Positions 1 through 7,976 of a DNA stretch of 50,723 nucleotides are shown piece by piece. The DNA comes from Halopiger djelfimassiliensis (GTDB taxonomy: Archaea; Halobacteriota; Halobacteria; Halobacteriales; Natrialbaceae). A program made the position numbers and the translations under genes. The DNA lies in assembly GCF_000455365.1 (NCBI RefSeq), contig NZ_HG315684.1, positions 854,684-905,406 on the forward strand, in the 5' to 3' direction. Position 1 is the stretch's first letter; each line of letters opens with the position of its first letter. Below the pieces are notes generated by a model, which made no database searches, had not been told where the DNA came from, and was given only the letters and a program-made list of their open reading frames with translations.

Positions 1-110
1 GCCCGATCATGCTTACGCACGTATCCACGGCCTGAAGGCCGTGACATTGTGCTGTTCCTCCTGTAACGGCTCCTGAGTCCGACTCCACGCCCTGACGGCG
101 TGCGAGTTCG
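1..110. mobile_element. Remnant end of an IS200/IS605-like element
   Basis: Two short perfect hairpins lie close together. The first, at 27-46, reads CCACGGCC-TGAA-GGCCGTG. The second, at about 84-101, reads CACGCC-CTGA-CGGCGTG. Subterminal hairpins of this kind are typical of the ends of IS200/IS605-family elements in haloarchaea, and a related hairpin sits at the left end of the tnpB element at 40505-40524. No transposase frame is visible, so this is a decayed end or part of an element extending left of the window. The assignment rests on hairpin form only. Confidence 0.4.
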
Positions 111-114
111 GGTA

Positions 115-353
115 CGGATCGAGCGCGGCCGCTGTGGACCGCCGTTCGATCGTTCCGACAGCGGAATCGTACCGCACGACGCCCGCTTCGACCAGTTTCG
201 GAAGGGGAGCGTGGCGGAACCCGATCACGGCCGACTCGAGCCGTGGACGTGACGGCTCGCCGCCCCGAAGGCGACCTGCGCGGTGAGTTCGTCGACGGAC
301 ACGGCTCCGACGTTCTGTGACAGGTCGTCCTGCTGAAGCGCTGGTCGATAAAA
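115..353 (-). pseudogene. Frameshifted DUF7344-type winged-helix gene remnant
   Basis: Two frames on the minus strand each carry part of one domain. One (about 353-225) includes the stretch QNVGAVSVDELTAQVA and hits a stop at 225-227. The other (228-115) includes LPKLVEAGVVRYD. In haloarchaeal DUF7344 winged-helix proteins these two stretches follow one another: a 'vsvdELa..va' helix, then the 'hLPkLadaGvVeYD' wing. The break at about 225-237 is therefore a frameshift, and no start codon or N-terminal helix is left. An intact relative is at 15974-16369. Confidence 0.5.
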
Positions 354-437
354 TCAGGCACAGCGCCGATATCCACGGTTTCCGTCGACGTCGGTTCCGA
401 CCGGGCCGAAACGCGACCGGGTCGAGTCAGTTCGCGC

Positions 438-3101
438 TCACTCGAGGATGACGACCGCCGACTCGGTTTCGATCATCTCGCCCTCGCCGGAGTAGGTTCG
501 CTCGTACTCGACCTCGAAGAGGTCGGCCGCGAGTTCCTCGCCGGCGACCCGGAGAACCCCGGCGTCGCGGTCGAGTTCGTAGTCACCGCTTTCGATGCCC
601 GCGTCGATATCGCCGACTTTCGAGCCGAACTTCGGTCCGAGCGTCGAGTAATCGAGATCGATCGAGGCGATTTCGGTCGTCACCTCGGGCTCGTCCTCGA
701 GCACCGTCAGCTCCTGAACGTGCATCACGTTCCGGATCGCCCCTTCGAAGCCCTCGATGGGGCCGTAGACCGACACCGACTCGAGGTCAGCGTTCAGCGG
801 CAACTGGTTCTCGCTCTTGTAGCGTCGCAGCGCCGAGATGACCTCCATGGCGGTTTCGCCGGCCTCGAGATCGGCCTCGTACCCCTGCGGAGTGGGCCAG
901 TCGCGGGTGTGGATACTGCTGTCCTCGAGATCGGCACCGTCGTCAGTGTAGACGGCCTGCCAGATTTCCTCCGTCGCGTGGGGCAGGAACGGGGCCCACA
1001 ACTCGAGGAAGGTTCGGTGGGCGGTCCGCAAGGCGTACTGTGTCGAGGGGTTGTCCTCGCGTCCCTTCGCGATCTCGAGGTAGTCGTCGCAGAAGGTGTT
1101 CCAGAAGAAGGTTCGCAGGCGGTCGCGGGCCTTCGCGAACTCGTAGTCCTCGAGTTGGGCGGTCAACTCCTCGATGGCGTCGTCGAGTTCGGCCAGCAGC
1201 CAGCGGTCGATCGCCTCGAGCTCGTCGGGCTTCTCGGGATCGCGCGGTGCGAGCGTATCGACGAGTTTCGAGGCGTTCCAGAGTTTGCGCAGGAGCTTCT
1301 CGCCGGCCCGGAGATCCTTCTCCTGATACGGGAAGTCGTCGCCGACGGCGGCGCTTGCGGCCCAGAATCGAACCGCGTCGACGGGGTAGTCCGCGAGCAC
1401 CTCGTCGGGGGCGACGATGTTGCCCTTCGATTTGGACATCTTCTCCCGGTTCTCGTCCAGCACGTGGCCGTTGATCATCGTCGCGTCGAACGGCACCTCG
1501 CCGGTGTGTTCGTAACACTTGACGACGGTGTGGAACAGCCAGAACGAGATGATGTCGTGGCCCTGCGGACGCAGGTCGAAAGGATACAGTTCCGGCTTCT
1601 CCATCCGGAACGTCTCGGCGTCGGCGTCCCAGTCCCAGCCGGCGTTGATCAGCGGCGTCAGCGAGGAGGTCGCCCACGTATCGAAGACGTCGTCCTCGGG
1701 GACGAACTCGTCGCCGCCACACTCGGGACAGCTATCGACCGGCGGATCGTCGCTCAGGGGGTCGACCGGCAGGTCCTCCTTTGCGGCCACGATTTCGTGA
1801 TCGCAGTCCCCACAGTACCAGACCGGGAACGGAATGCCCGAGTCGCGCTGGCGGGAGATCAGCCAGTCCCACTCGAGGCCCTCGATCCAGTGCTTATAGC
1901 GAGTAAACATCTTCTCGGGGTACCAGTCCATCTCGCGGCCGGCCTCGAGATACTCGTCTTTGTGGTCGAGCATCTCGACGTACCACTGCTTGGAGACCCG
2001 GAACTCGACGGGCGTCTCGCAGCGCTCGTGGACCTGCACCGTGTGGGAGATCTCCCAGCGGTCCCGCAGGTACCCTTCAGCGTCCAGATCCTCGACGATG
2101 GCCTCGCGGGCGTCCTCGGTAGACAGCCCTTCGTAGTCGCCGGCGAGGTCGGTCATCGTCGCGGACTCGTCGATGGCGACGCGCAGCGGCAGGTCGTGAG
2201 CCTGATACCACTCGATGTCCTTCTGGTCGCCGAAGGTACAGCACATGACGATCCCGCTGCCTTTCTCCATGTCGACGCGCTCGTCCGCGATGATCGGCAC
2301 CTCGTGGCCGAAGATCGGGATGCGAGCGGTTTCGCCGACGAGATCCTGATTCGCCTCGTCGTCGGGGTGGACGAAGACCGAGACGCAGGCGGGGATGAGT
2401 TCGGGGCGCGTCGTTGAGATGACGAACTCGTCGCGGGGTGTGTCGTCACCGACCAGTTCGAACGCGATGTCGTTGAAATGCGAACCGCGCTCGTCGTCCT
2501 CCATCTCGACCTGCGAGATGGCCGTTTCGCAGTCGGGACACCAGATCGCCGGCGCTTTCTTTCGGTACTCCCGGCCCTTCTCGTAGAGATCGAGGAACGA
2601 AAGCTGGGAGATGCGCTGGACGCGGGGTTCGATCGTCTTGTAGGTGTTGTTCCAGTCGATCGAACACCCAAGCCCCTGCATCTTCTCCGTGAACTCGGCC
2701 TCGTACTCCTGACAGACCTCGCGACAGAGCTGTTGGAACTCGCGGCGCTCGTAGTCCTGGTGGCGGATATCCAGCTCCTTTTCGGTCAGTCGTTCGCTTG
2801 CGATCCCGTTGTCGTCGTAGCCGAACGGAAAGAGGACCGCACCGTCGTGCATTCGCTGGAACCGCGCGGCGAAGTCCTGTAGCGTGTGGCCGTAGAGATG
2901 GCCCATGTGCAGACTCCCCGAGACCGTCGGCGGCGGCGTATCGATAGCGTAGACGGTGTTCGGGTCGCGTTCCGGATCGCTTTCGTAGGCGTAGACGTCC
3001 TCGTCGACCCACCGCTGTTGCCAGCGGGATTCGACCGTCTCCGGCTCGTAGTCGCCCTCGAGGCTCGGTTCGTCGGTCTGTTCGGGCGCGTCCATACTCA
3101 T
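438..3101 (-). CDS. valS: Valyl-tRNA synthetase
   Basis: Class I aminoacyl-tRNA synthetase that charges tRNA-Val in the cytoplasm. The HIGH signature is HMGH at residues 65-68 after PPPTVSGSL. The KMSKS loop is intact at residues 554-558 (NREKMSKSKGN). Three Cys pairs (CPDC, CGDC, CPEC) mark zinc-binding knuckles in the editing/catalytic region, as in other archaeal ValRS. The frame stays open upstream, but I place the start at ATG 3101 because GGTGAG lies just before it at normal Shine-Dalgarno spacing, giving 887 residues, the usual family length. The roughly 230 bases upstream are probably a leader plus promoter. Confidence 0.97.
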   Translation of the reverse strand: MSMDAPEQTDEPSLEGDYEPETVESRWQQRWVDEDVYAYESDPERDPNTVYAIDTPPPTVSGSLHMGHLYGHTLQDFAARFQRMHDGAVLFPFGYDDNGIASERLTEKELDIRHQDYERREFQQLCREVCQEYEAEFTEKMQGLGCSIDWNNTYKTIEPRVQRISQLSFLDLYEKGREYRKKAPAIWCPDCETAISQVEMEDDERGSHFNDIAFELVGDDTPRDEFVISTTRPELIPACVSVFVHPDDEANQDLVGETARIPIFGHEVPIIADERVDMEKGSGIVMCCTFGDQKDIEWYQAHDLPLRVAIDESATMTDLAGDYEGLSTEDAREAIVEDLDAEGYLRDRWEISHTVQVHERCETPVEFRVSKQWYVEMLDHKDEYLEAGREMDWYPEKMFTRYKHWIEGLEWDWLISRQRDSGIPFPVWYCGDCDHEIVAAKEDLPVDPLSDDPPVDSCPECGGDEFVPEDDVFDTWATSSLTPLINAGWDWDADAETFRMEKPELYPFDLRPQGHDIISFWLFHTVVKCYEHTGEVPFDATMINGHVLDENREKMSKSKGNIVAPDEVLADYPVDAVRFWAASAAVGDDFPYQEKDLRAGEKLLRKLWNASKLVDTLAPRDPEKPDELEAIDRWLLAELDDAIEELTAQLEDYEFAKARDRLRTFFWNTFCDDYLEIAKGREDNPSTQYALRTAHRTFLELWAPFLPHATEEIWQAVYTDDGADLEDSSIHTRDWPTPQGYEADLEAGETAMEVISALRRYKSENQLPLNADLESVSVYGPIEGFEGAIRNVMHVQELTVLEDEPEVTTEIASIDLDYSTLGPKFGSKVGDIDAGIESGDYELDRDAGVLRVAGEELAADLFEVEYERTYSGEGEMIETESAVVILE

Positions 3102-3382
3102 GCTCTCACCGCCCGCCGCGGGCGTCGTCGATACGTCGTCGAAACGTGCAGTTGGCGCTGATCCATAGTCGTCGTTGTGCTGTGAATGCTGGTCGGCGAC
3201 AATACATCCGTCGAAACGGGGCGGGAAATGCGGGGCTACGAGGCCCCTACGAAAACGGCTGCAGCCGGGACCGCGACGGACTGGCTCATACCCTGAAGTT
3301 CGGATGGGGATCGTGTTAGATGTTTCGCGTCCGAGACGATACACGGATCACCGGGACTACCCGAACGCACGTCGACGGCACG

Positions 3383-3388
3383 AAAAAA
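3383..3388 (-). terminator. T-run terminator after the small peptide gene
   Basis: On the minus strand a run of six T follows the peptide stop codon by about 24 bases. Short T-runs are the usual archaeal termination signal. It would end the peptide transcript before valS begins, making the peptide a separate short transcription unit. Confidence 0.45.
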
Positions 3389-3411
3389 GGGACCGAGTTA
3401 CGCGGGCGAGA

Positions 3412-3534
3412 TTAGGAGCACTTTTCAGGACACTCGCCGGTTGCCAGGGTCGTGATCGAGTCGAGCGTTGCCGCGTTCGACCGTTCTTCGAGGTCCTCCA
3501 CGAAGTGGACCGGATCGTCGGTTTTGTCGGACAT
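3412..3534 (-). CDS. Candidate RiPP precursor peptide, 40 aa, C-terminal CPEKC
   Basis: A 40-residue frame running ATG to TAA. It starts MSDKTDDPVHFVEDLEERSN and ends TLATGECPEKCS. The first half is acidic with an amphipathic stretch (VHFVEDLEE), like leader peptides bound by RRE domains. The last ten residues hold two Cys (C35, C39) plus Glu, Lys, Thr and Ser side chains suited to ring or crosslink formation. Codon third positions are mostly C/G, as in expressed genes of this genome. A TATA-like box at 22-27 bases upstream implies a leaderless mRNA, and a T-run follows. It is divergent from an ATP-grasp gene and an RRE-M50 protease gene, which is the main reason to call it a precursor. Alternative: an unrelated small Cys-containing protein. 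Confidence 0.62.
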   Translation of the reverse strand: MSDKTDDPVHFVEDLEERSNAATLDSITTLATGECPEKCS

Positions 3535-3555
3535 TGCAAGCGATACTATGGGGGC

Positions 3556-3561
3556 AATAAA
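3556..3561 (-). promoter_or_regulatory. TATA-like box of the peptide gene
   Basis: On the minus strand TTTATT lies at -27 to -22 from the ATG at 3534, the spacing expected of a leaderless haloarchaeal transcript. Confidence 0.5.
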
Positions 3562-3758
3562 CAGTAAGCTTTCACACTCAAATCATAGGTTATGTACAAA
3601 AGATCCATATAGAATTTGATGGGCATGCATGTAAATGGCTATCACTACTATGTGTGTACATGGATGTCACTATCCGGTTCGGAACCCGTTCGCGACGGTC
3701 CACGCGATCGAACCGGCATGACGGTCCGAGACGCCGAACGTGTCCATACACAACACAG

Positions 3759-3766
3759 TTTTATTA
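3759..3766 (+). promoter_or_regulatory. TATA-like box of the ATP-grasp/M50 operon
   Basis: TTTTATTA ends 23 bases before the ATG at 3790, again implying a leaderless or near-leaderless mRNA. The interval 3535-3789 is a bidirectional promoter region, AT-rich compared with its surroundings. I see no further convincing gene in it. Confidence 0.5.
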
Positions 3767-3789
3767 CCTAATATAACACACTGGTAACT

Positions 3790-4743
3790 ATGGGTGTCCT
3801 GTTACTCGGCCCCGGTTCGGATCCGCAACTCACCGCCGTCGAGAACGAACTCGAGCAGCGAAGCGTCGAGACAACGGTCTGGGATGCGGACGAGTGGCCC
3901 GACGACGGCTCGCTCACCGTTCGACAGGACGGTGCGACGACGCGGCTGGCCGTCGGCGACACCGCGGTCGATCCGTCCTCGATTCACACCGTCTATCTGC
4001 GGAACTTCGCGCTCAACCCCCGACTGCCCGACTACCGGGATCGACTCGAGGAACGACCGTTCGCGCTCATAAACCAGCTCCGGGAGTATCAGGCCGTCGT
4101 CGAGTCGATGCTCGCACACCTTGCCGACCGCGGCGTCAGGCTGGTCAACCCGCTGGACACGCTGGATATTCACCGACAAAAACCGTGGCAGCTGTCGGTC
4201 CTCGGGGGGGCCGGGATCCCGATCCCGAACACCCTTACGACGACCGATCCGGATGCAGTTCGTGCGTTCGCGGATCGCGTCGACGAGGTCGTCTACAAAC
4301 CGGTCGGCGGTGGCGGCTACGCCAGCCTCCTGACCGACGACGACCTGACCGACGACCGACTCGAGTTGCTCTCGAACTCCCCGGTCCAGTTTCAGGAACG
4401 GATCGAGGGCGAGGATATCCGCCTGTTCGTCGTCGGCGGAGAGGTCGTCGCCGCCGCACGGATCGTCTCCGACGAACTGGACTACCGGACGGAAGACCAC
4501 GACGTCGAACGGATCGATCCCGCGTCCCTCGAGACCGACCTCGAACGGGCCGCGGTCGAGACGGCGGCCGCGCTCGACCTGTCGTTTGCCGGCGTCGACA
4601 TCGTCGCCGGCGCGGATCGGTTCTGCGTCCTCGAGGCCAACCCGTCGCCGATGTTCGCGGCGTTCGACGACCTCGCCGGAACCGATGTTGCGGGTGCGCT
4701 TGCGGAATTTCTGGCGACACCTGACACCGGCGACCGAGCATGA
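3790..4743 (+). CDS. ATP-grasp ligase of the MvdD/RimK type, probable peptide-modifying enzyme
   Basis: A 317-residue ATP-grasp protein with the layout of graspetide (microviridin-type) maturases. An N-terminal pre-ATP-grasp domain includes VYLRNFALNP near residue 70. LVNPLDTLDIHRQKPWQLSV and GIPIPNTLTTTDP follow. The nucleotide-binding Lys is K170 in VVYKPVGGGG, and QERIEGEDIRLFVVGG comes next. The metal-binding end is FCVLEANPSPMFAAFD, with E282 and N284. Such enzymes form amide or ester bonds from an activated carboxylate. It overlaps the M50 gene by 4 bases (ATGA) and is divergent from the 40-aa peptide, so that peptide is the likely substrate. Alternative: a RimK-like ligase acting on a protein or small metabolite. 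Confidence 0.75.
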   Translation: MGVLLLGPGSDPQLTAVENELEQRSVETTVWDADEWPDDGSLTVRQDGATTRLAVGDTAVDPSSIHTVYLRNFALNPRLPDYRDRLEERPFALINQLREYQAVVESMLAHLADRGVRLVNPLDTLDIHRQKPWQLSVLGGAGIPIPNTLTTTDPDAVRAFADRVDEVVYKPVGGGGYASLLTDDDLTDDRLELLSNSPVQFQERIEGEDIRLFVVGGEVVAAARIVSDELDYRTEDHDVERIDPASLETDLERAAVETAAALDLSFAGVDIVAGADRFCVLEANPSPMFAAFDDLAGTDVAGALAEFLATPDTGDRA

Positions 4744-5660
4744 CCAACGCATCGACGGCCGACGAGTCCGGCGTCGACGAACTGCTCCGTGGCGAGTTCG
4801 GCTTCACCTGGGGTGAAACCGACGGAACGACGTGGCTTCGCAACGACGACGGCGACTACAAGCGGCTCGACCCGTCGTTTTTCGACCGGTTGCGCGAGCT
4901 GGCTCACTCCGAGTGTGAACCGGCGTCGGTCGACCCGCGGGTCCGACAAACGATCGCACTCCTCGCCGACGAAGGCTACCTGCGACGTGGCGGCGAGATC
5001 ACGCACCACGAGACGCCGTCCGACATCAGACTGTGGCCTCGAGTCGGAGCGTTCGCGGCGATGGTCGCGCTCTGGCTGGCGTGTCTCGCGATCCGGCGGG
5101 CCGAACTCCGGCGCCTGCCGTCCGAACTCCCGTTCGGGCTGGAGTTTGCAGTACTCGTGTTGCCGATTTTACTCGCCTCGACGGCGATCCACGAACTCGG
5201 ACACTACACCGCGAGCCGGCGGTACTTCACGCCGACGATCAGGTTCGGATGGCTGAACAAGATCATTCCGGCCGTCATTACGCGCACCACCGACGCGTGG
5301 GCATGTCCGCGCAACGCCCGGATCTGGATCAGTCTCGCCGGCCCGTTCGTCGACGCCCTCGTCGCGGCGACCTTCGCGGCGGCGTTCGTCGCCGCTCCCG
5401 ATCGGCACGTGCTCGGGTTTCTGGCGCTGTTGATCGGCGCGCGGATGCTGTTCGTCCTCAACCCGCTCATCGAGGGAGACGGTTACTGGGTCGTCGTGGA
5501 CGCGTTCGGGCTGCACAACCTCCGAAGCAGGGGCTTCCGGGATCTCAAACGAGCAACCCCGTCCGGTCCGGCCGCGTACGCGCTCGCAGTCGTGGTGTTT
5601 ACCACTGGATTCGCTGCCCTCAACCTGTATGTCATCACCTCCGCCGTCGGCATCATCTGA
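4740..5660 (+). CDS. Membrane M50 zinc protease with N-terminal PqqD/RRE-like domain
   Basis: 306 residues. Residues 1-88 are soluble and read like a small winged-helix PqqD/RRE domain: WLRNDDGDYKRLDP, helix, then VRQTIALLADEGYLRRGG. The rest is a multi-pass membrane domain. The zinc motif HELGH is at 151-155, and the third-ligand motif NPLIEGDGYW lies about 90 residues later. This NPL..DGYW form is the one seen in peptide-processing M50 enzymes of RiPP clusters. It overlaps the ATP-grasp gene by ATGA, so the two are co-translated. Inferred role: bind the modified precursor and cut off its leader at the membrane. No dedicated exporter gene is nearby. The RRE-like call is by eye. Confidence 0.72.
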   Translation: MTNASTADESGVDELLRGEFGFTWGETDGTTWLRNDDGDYKRLDPSFFDRLRELAHSECEPASVDPRVRQTIALLADEGYLRRGGEITHHETPSDIRLWPRVGAFAAMVALWLACLAIRRAELRRLPSELPFGLEFAVLVLPILLASTAIHELGHYTASRRYFTPTIRFGWLNKIIPAVITRTTDAWACPRNARIWISLAGPFVDALVAATFAAAFVAAPDRHVLGFLALLIGARMLFVLNPLIEGDGYWVVVDAFGLHNLRSRGFRDLKRATPSGPAAYALAVVVFTTGFAALNLYVITSAVGII

Positions 5661-5696
5661 CGCAGCGCCGCCTGCGGCCGTGTTCGCCGGCGCTCG

Positions 5697-6641
5697 TCAG
5701 TCATCGGTCCCGTCGTCCGAGTGTGCTCTGACCCACAGTTCGCCGATCCGGGAGAGCCGCGTTCGGTAGGACTTCCCGTGCTCTTCGCGTTCGATGTAGC
5801 CTTTCCCGCCGGGACCGAGTCGGTCGACGTTGTAGATGACCTTCGATCGGAAGCTGTCGGTGTACTCTTCGTTTAGCTCGCGGGCGAGCGATTCGGCGAG
5901 TTCCGAGACCGAATCGAACTCCCCGTCCTCCCCGAGTTTATAGAGGATGAGTTCCTCGAAGGGTTTGACGTTCGAGAAGGTCGCAACCGGTAGTTCGACG
6001 ATGTGGTCTCCGCCGATCTCCTTCGCGCCGATCGTCGTCCCACGTTCGTCGAACTCGTCGAGGAGGTCCCGGGCGCTCTCGAGCCGGTCGGCGATCCGGT
6101 CGGCGGCGATTCCCTCCGCGTCCCCCTCGGCCCCGTCCGTCCGGGCGGCTCGTCGCTCGCGGTCCGCGAGATCCTCGAGCAGCGCGATCTGTTCGCGCAG
6201 TTCCTCGGCGAGTTCCGTCTCGAGGTACTTCTCCGGGGCGGTGTAGTAGGTGTGGATGTGCTCGCGATCCTCCTGTCGTTCGACCATCAGCGAGTGGGCG
6301 GCGTTGGCGAACGCGAAGCTAACCGTCCGGGGCATCGCGGCGACGTTGACCCAGACCTCGTTGCCCCGGTCGAGTTCCGCGGTGATGAGTTCGTAGGCCT
6401 GTTCGAAGGCGGCGTCGTAGTCGTAGACGTCTTCGAGCACGAACCGTTCGGTTTCGGCACCGAGCAGGCTCCGGAAGTCGGTCTCGAGCTTTTCCGAGAG
6501 GTGCCGGGAGTACTCGACGTTCGCCTCGCTGCCGACGGCCCCCTCGAGCAGGATGACGCTGTCGACGTCGATCTGATCGCGCACCAGCGGCGCGATCAGC
6601 CGGTCGTAGTCGAACCCGACCGGAACGATGTGCGTTTGCAT
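5697..6641 (-). CDS. HFX_2341/DUF6293-family transcriptional regulator with CARF-like N-terminus
   Basis: 314 residues from MQTHIVPVGFDYDRLIAPL. The N-terminal half looks like a Rossmann-type CARF-like ligand domain: strand, then helix; a conserved WVNVAAMPRTVSFAFANAAH segment; then HTYYTAPEKYLE. A coiled, charged linker follows, and the C-terminus is winged-helix-like (LGPGGKGYIEREEHGKSYRTRLSRIGELWV). The start at 6641 is supported by a box about 23-31 bases upstream; the frame extends further, but without that signal. It faces the M50 gene tail-to-tail with 36 bases between. No CRISPR-cas gene is in the window. Confidence 0.7.
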   Translation of the reverse strand: MQTHIVPVGFDYDRLIAPLVRDQIDVDSVILLEGAVGSEANVEYSRHLSEKLETDFRSLLGAETERFVLEDVYDYDAAFEQAYELITAELDRGNEVWVNVAAMPRTVSFAFANAAHSLMVERQEDREHIHTYYTAPEKYLETELAEELREQIALLEDLADRERRAARTDGAEGDAEGIAADRIADRLESARDLLDEFDERGTTIGAKEIGGDHIVELPVATFSNVKPFEELILYKLGEDGEFDSVSELAESLARELNEEYTDSFRSKVIYNVDRLGPGGKGYIEREEHGKSYRTRLSRIGELWVRAHSDDGTDD

Positions 6642-6663
6642 GTCCGAGACGTGGGGCGGCGTC

Positions 6664-6672
6664 GTAATCAAT
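6664..6672 (-). promoter_or_regulatory. TATA-like box of the CARF/HTH gene
   Basis: ATTGATTAC on the minus strand at -31 to -23 from the start at 6641, which supports that start over upstream alternatives. Confidence 0.4.
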
Positions 6673-6741
6673 CCCAGCACGTCGCTGCGAGCGTGTGCTA
6701 CGGTCCCGGAGTTCAGGGAAAATCCGGCGACTTTCGTCGCG

Positions 6742-7341
6742 TCACGTACCGAGGTCGACCGTTCGAACCAGCGTCGCGATCGTTTCGCGATCACGCTCCG
6801 GATCGACCGCGAGACCGTCCTCGTTCGACCCGCCCGCCGCGTCCGGCGTCTCGAGTGGCACCGTTCCGCCCGCCACCCCGTAACTCGTCTCGGTCGGCCA
6901 GACGGCGACGTGAGCCTCGGTCGCGATTCGGGGGGTTCCGTCGCCGGAATCGATCGGGTACGACGCCTCGAGGACGTACCAGATCCCTGCGGTGCCGTTT
7001 TGGGCCTCGAACTCGTGGGTTTCGCGGGTGTTCTCGACGGCCAGCCCTTCGCCCTCGATCGTCTCGACGAACTGAGATTTCGCTTCGGGTGCGGCTTTCG
7101 AGAGGACCGAATCGGGCGAGATACCGATCGACGAAAGCGACGGGGAGACGTCCAGATCGACCGCGAACAGTGAACGAGGTGGGATCGCGCTCTCGCCGCG
7201 GTCGGCCCGGATCTCCGGTTCGGTCGGCCCGTACAGGGTCGTCTCGGCGGTGATCGAGGCGACCAGCACGCTCGTCTCTCCGGTTCGCGTTCCCAGCGGC
7301 TGCCACGTCTCCGCTAACGAGTCCGGCAGGTCGGTCGTCAT
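6742..7341 (-). CDS. Haloarchaeal protein of unknown function, 199 aa
   Basis: Starts MTTDLPDSLAETWQPLGTRT. It is rich in beta-prone stretches (SVLVASITAETTLYGP, GIWYVLEASYPIDSG, TEAHVAVWPTETSYGVAGG). No signal peptide, membrane span or metal motif is visible. The pattern resembles a small family kept in Halobacteria (possibly the DUF6517 type), but I cannot assign it firmly. The upstream ORF extension is GC-biased and lacks a promoter, so ATG 7341 is preferred. It lies between the CARF-type regulator and a VOC protein, all on the minus strand but with separate spacing. Confidence 0.7.
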   Translation of the reverse strand: MTTDLPDSLAETWQPLGTRTGETSVLVASITAETTLYGPTEPEIRADRGESAIPPRSLFAVDLDVSPSLSSIGISPDSVLSKAAPEAKSQFVETIEGEGLAVENTRETHEFEAQNGTAGIWYVLEASYPIDSGDGTPRIATEAHVAVWPTETSYGVAGGTVPLETPDAAGGSNEDGLAVDPERDRETIATLVRTVDLGT

Positions 7342-7448
7342 CGACCGACCATAGGCTATCGTCACTTTTCGGTCTGCCGATACCGCAAGCTTCGATCGAT
7401 GGTGTCGCCCGCCGCTTTGCACTGGGACCGGAGCGACAGGATACCCAC

Positions 7449-7862
7449 TCACGCCTGTGGTGCAACGAGTTCGACCTTGATTCCATCCGGATCTTCGGCG
7501 TATACCGCGTAGTGGTCGTCGCCGCCCGCATACGGATGCTGGTCCTCATAGAGGATCGGAACACCCCGCTCACGGAATTTCCGGGTCATTTCATCGACGT
7601 GGTCCCGGGACGCCGCGTGAAAGGCGACGTGATTCAGACCGGGCCGCCGACGATCGAACGGGACGCCATCGCTCGCGTCGGCGTGGGCGAGAACGAGGTA
7701 CGTCTCCCCTCGTTTCCACGACGTTCCACCGTCCCACTCCTGATACGGTTCGTATCCCAGTTCGGGCAACAACCATCCCCAAAACCGCTTCGATCGATCG
7801 AACTCCGTCGTGTACAACTCGAGGTGGTGAAGTCGTCCCGTTCGGCCATCGACTCGACCCAT
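7449..7862 (-). CDS. VOC-family (glyoxalase/bleomycin-resistance fold) protein
   Basis: 137 residues forming one vicinal-oxygen-chelate domain of two beta-alpha-beta-beta-beta units. The first begins RLHHLELYTTEFDRSKRFW, with the metal-type His in LHHLELYT. The second begins LNHVAFHAASRDHVDEM and ends HYAVYAEDPDGIKVELVAP, carrying the His and the C-terminal Glu. The second-half GGDDHYAVYAEDPDG is typical of glyoxalase I-like and lactoylglutathione-lyase-like proteins. The substrate cannot be told from sequence. Confidence 0.85.
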   Translation of the reverse strand: MGRVDGRTGRLHHLELYTTEFDRSKRFWGWLLPELGYEPYQEWDGGTSWKRGETYLVLAHADASDGVPFDRRRPGLNHVAFHAASRDHVDEMTRKFRERGVPILYEDQHPYAGGDDHYAVYAEDPDGIKVELVAPQA

Positions 7863-7883
7863 GCGTTCTACACGAGTCTGACC

Positions 7884-7893
7884 GAAATTAATC
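7884..7893 (-). promoter_or_regulatory. TATA-like box of the VOC gene
   Basis: GATTAATTTC on the minus strand at -31 to -22 from the ATG at 7862. Confidence 0.4.
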
Positions 7894-7976
7894 CCCGTGG
7901 CCGTGAGCCACAGATCAGTCCGGTATGCTACTCACGGTGTTGCCGCTCGGAAGCGTAACCGACTCCGCACTGTCCG

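Noticed and set aside
720-2417. Long plus-strand frame opposite valS (565 codons)
   Set aside because: It is the mirror of a strongly coding, GC-rich gene. It lacks domain patterns, and its composition follows the valS codon structure.
3102-3344. Extension of valS upstream of 3101
   Set aside because: The extra residues do not resemble ValRS, and a clear GGTGAG ribosome-binding site lies directly before 3101.
3619-3771. A 50-codon plus-strand frame (begins MGMHVNGYHYYVCTW) between the peptide and ATP-grasp genes, which might be a second precursor
   Set aside because: It overlaps the promoter region, has no ribosome-binding site or well-placed TATA box, and its second half reads like shifted GC-rich sequence. 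It could be revisited if conserved in relatives.
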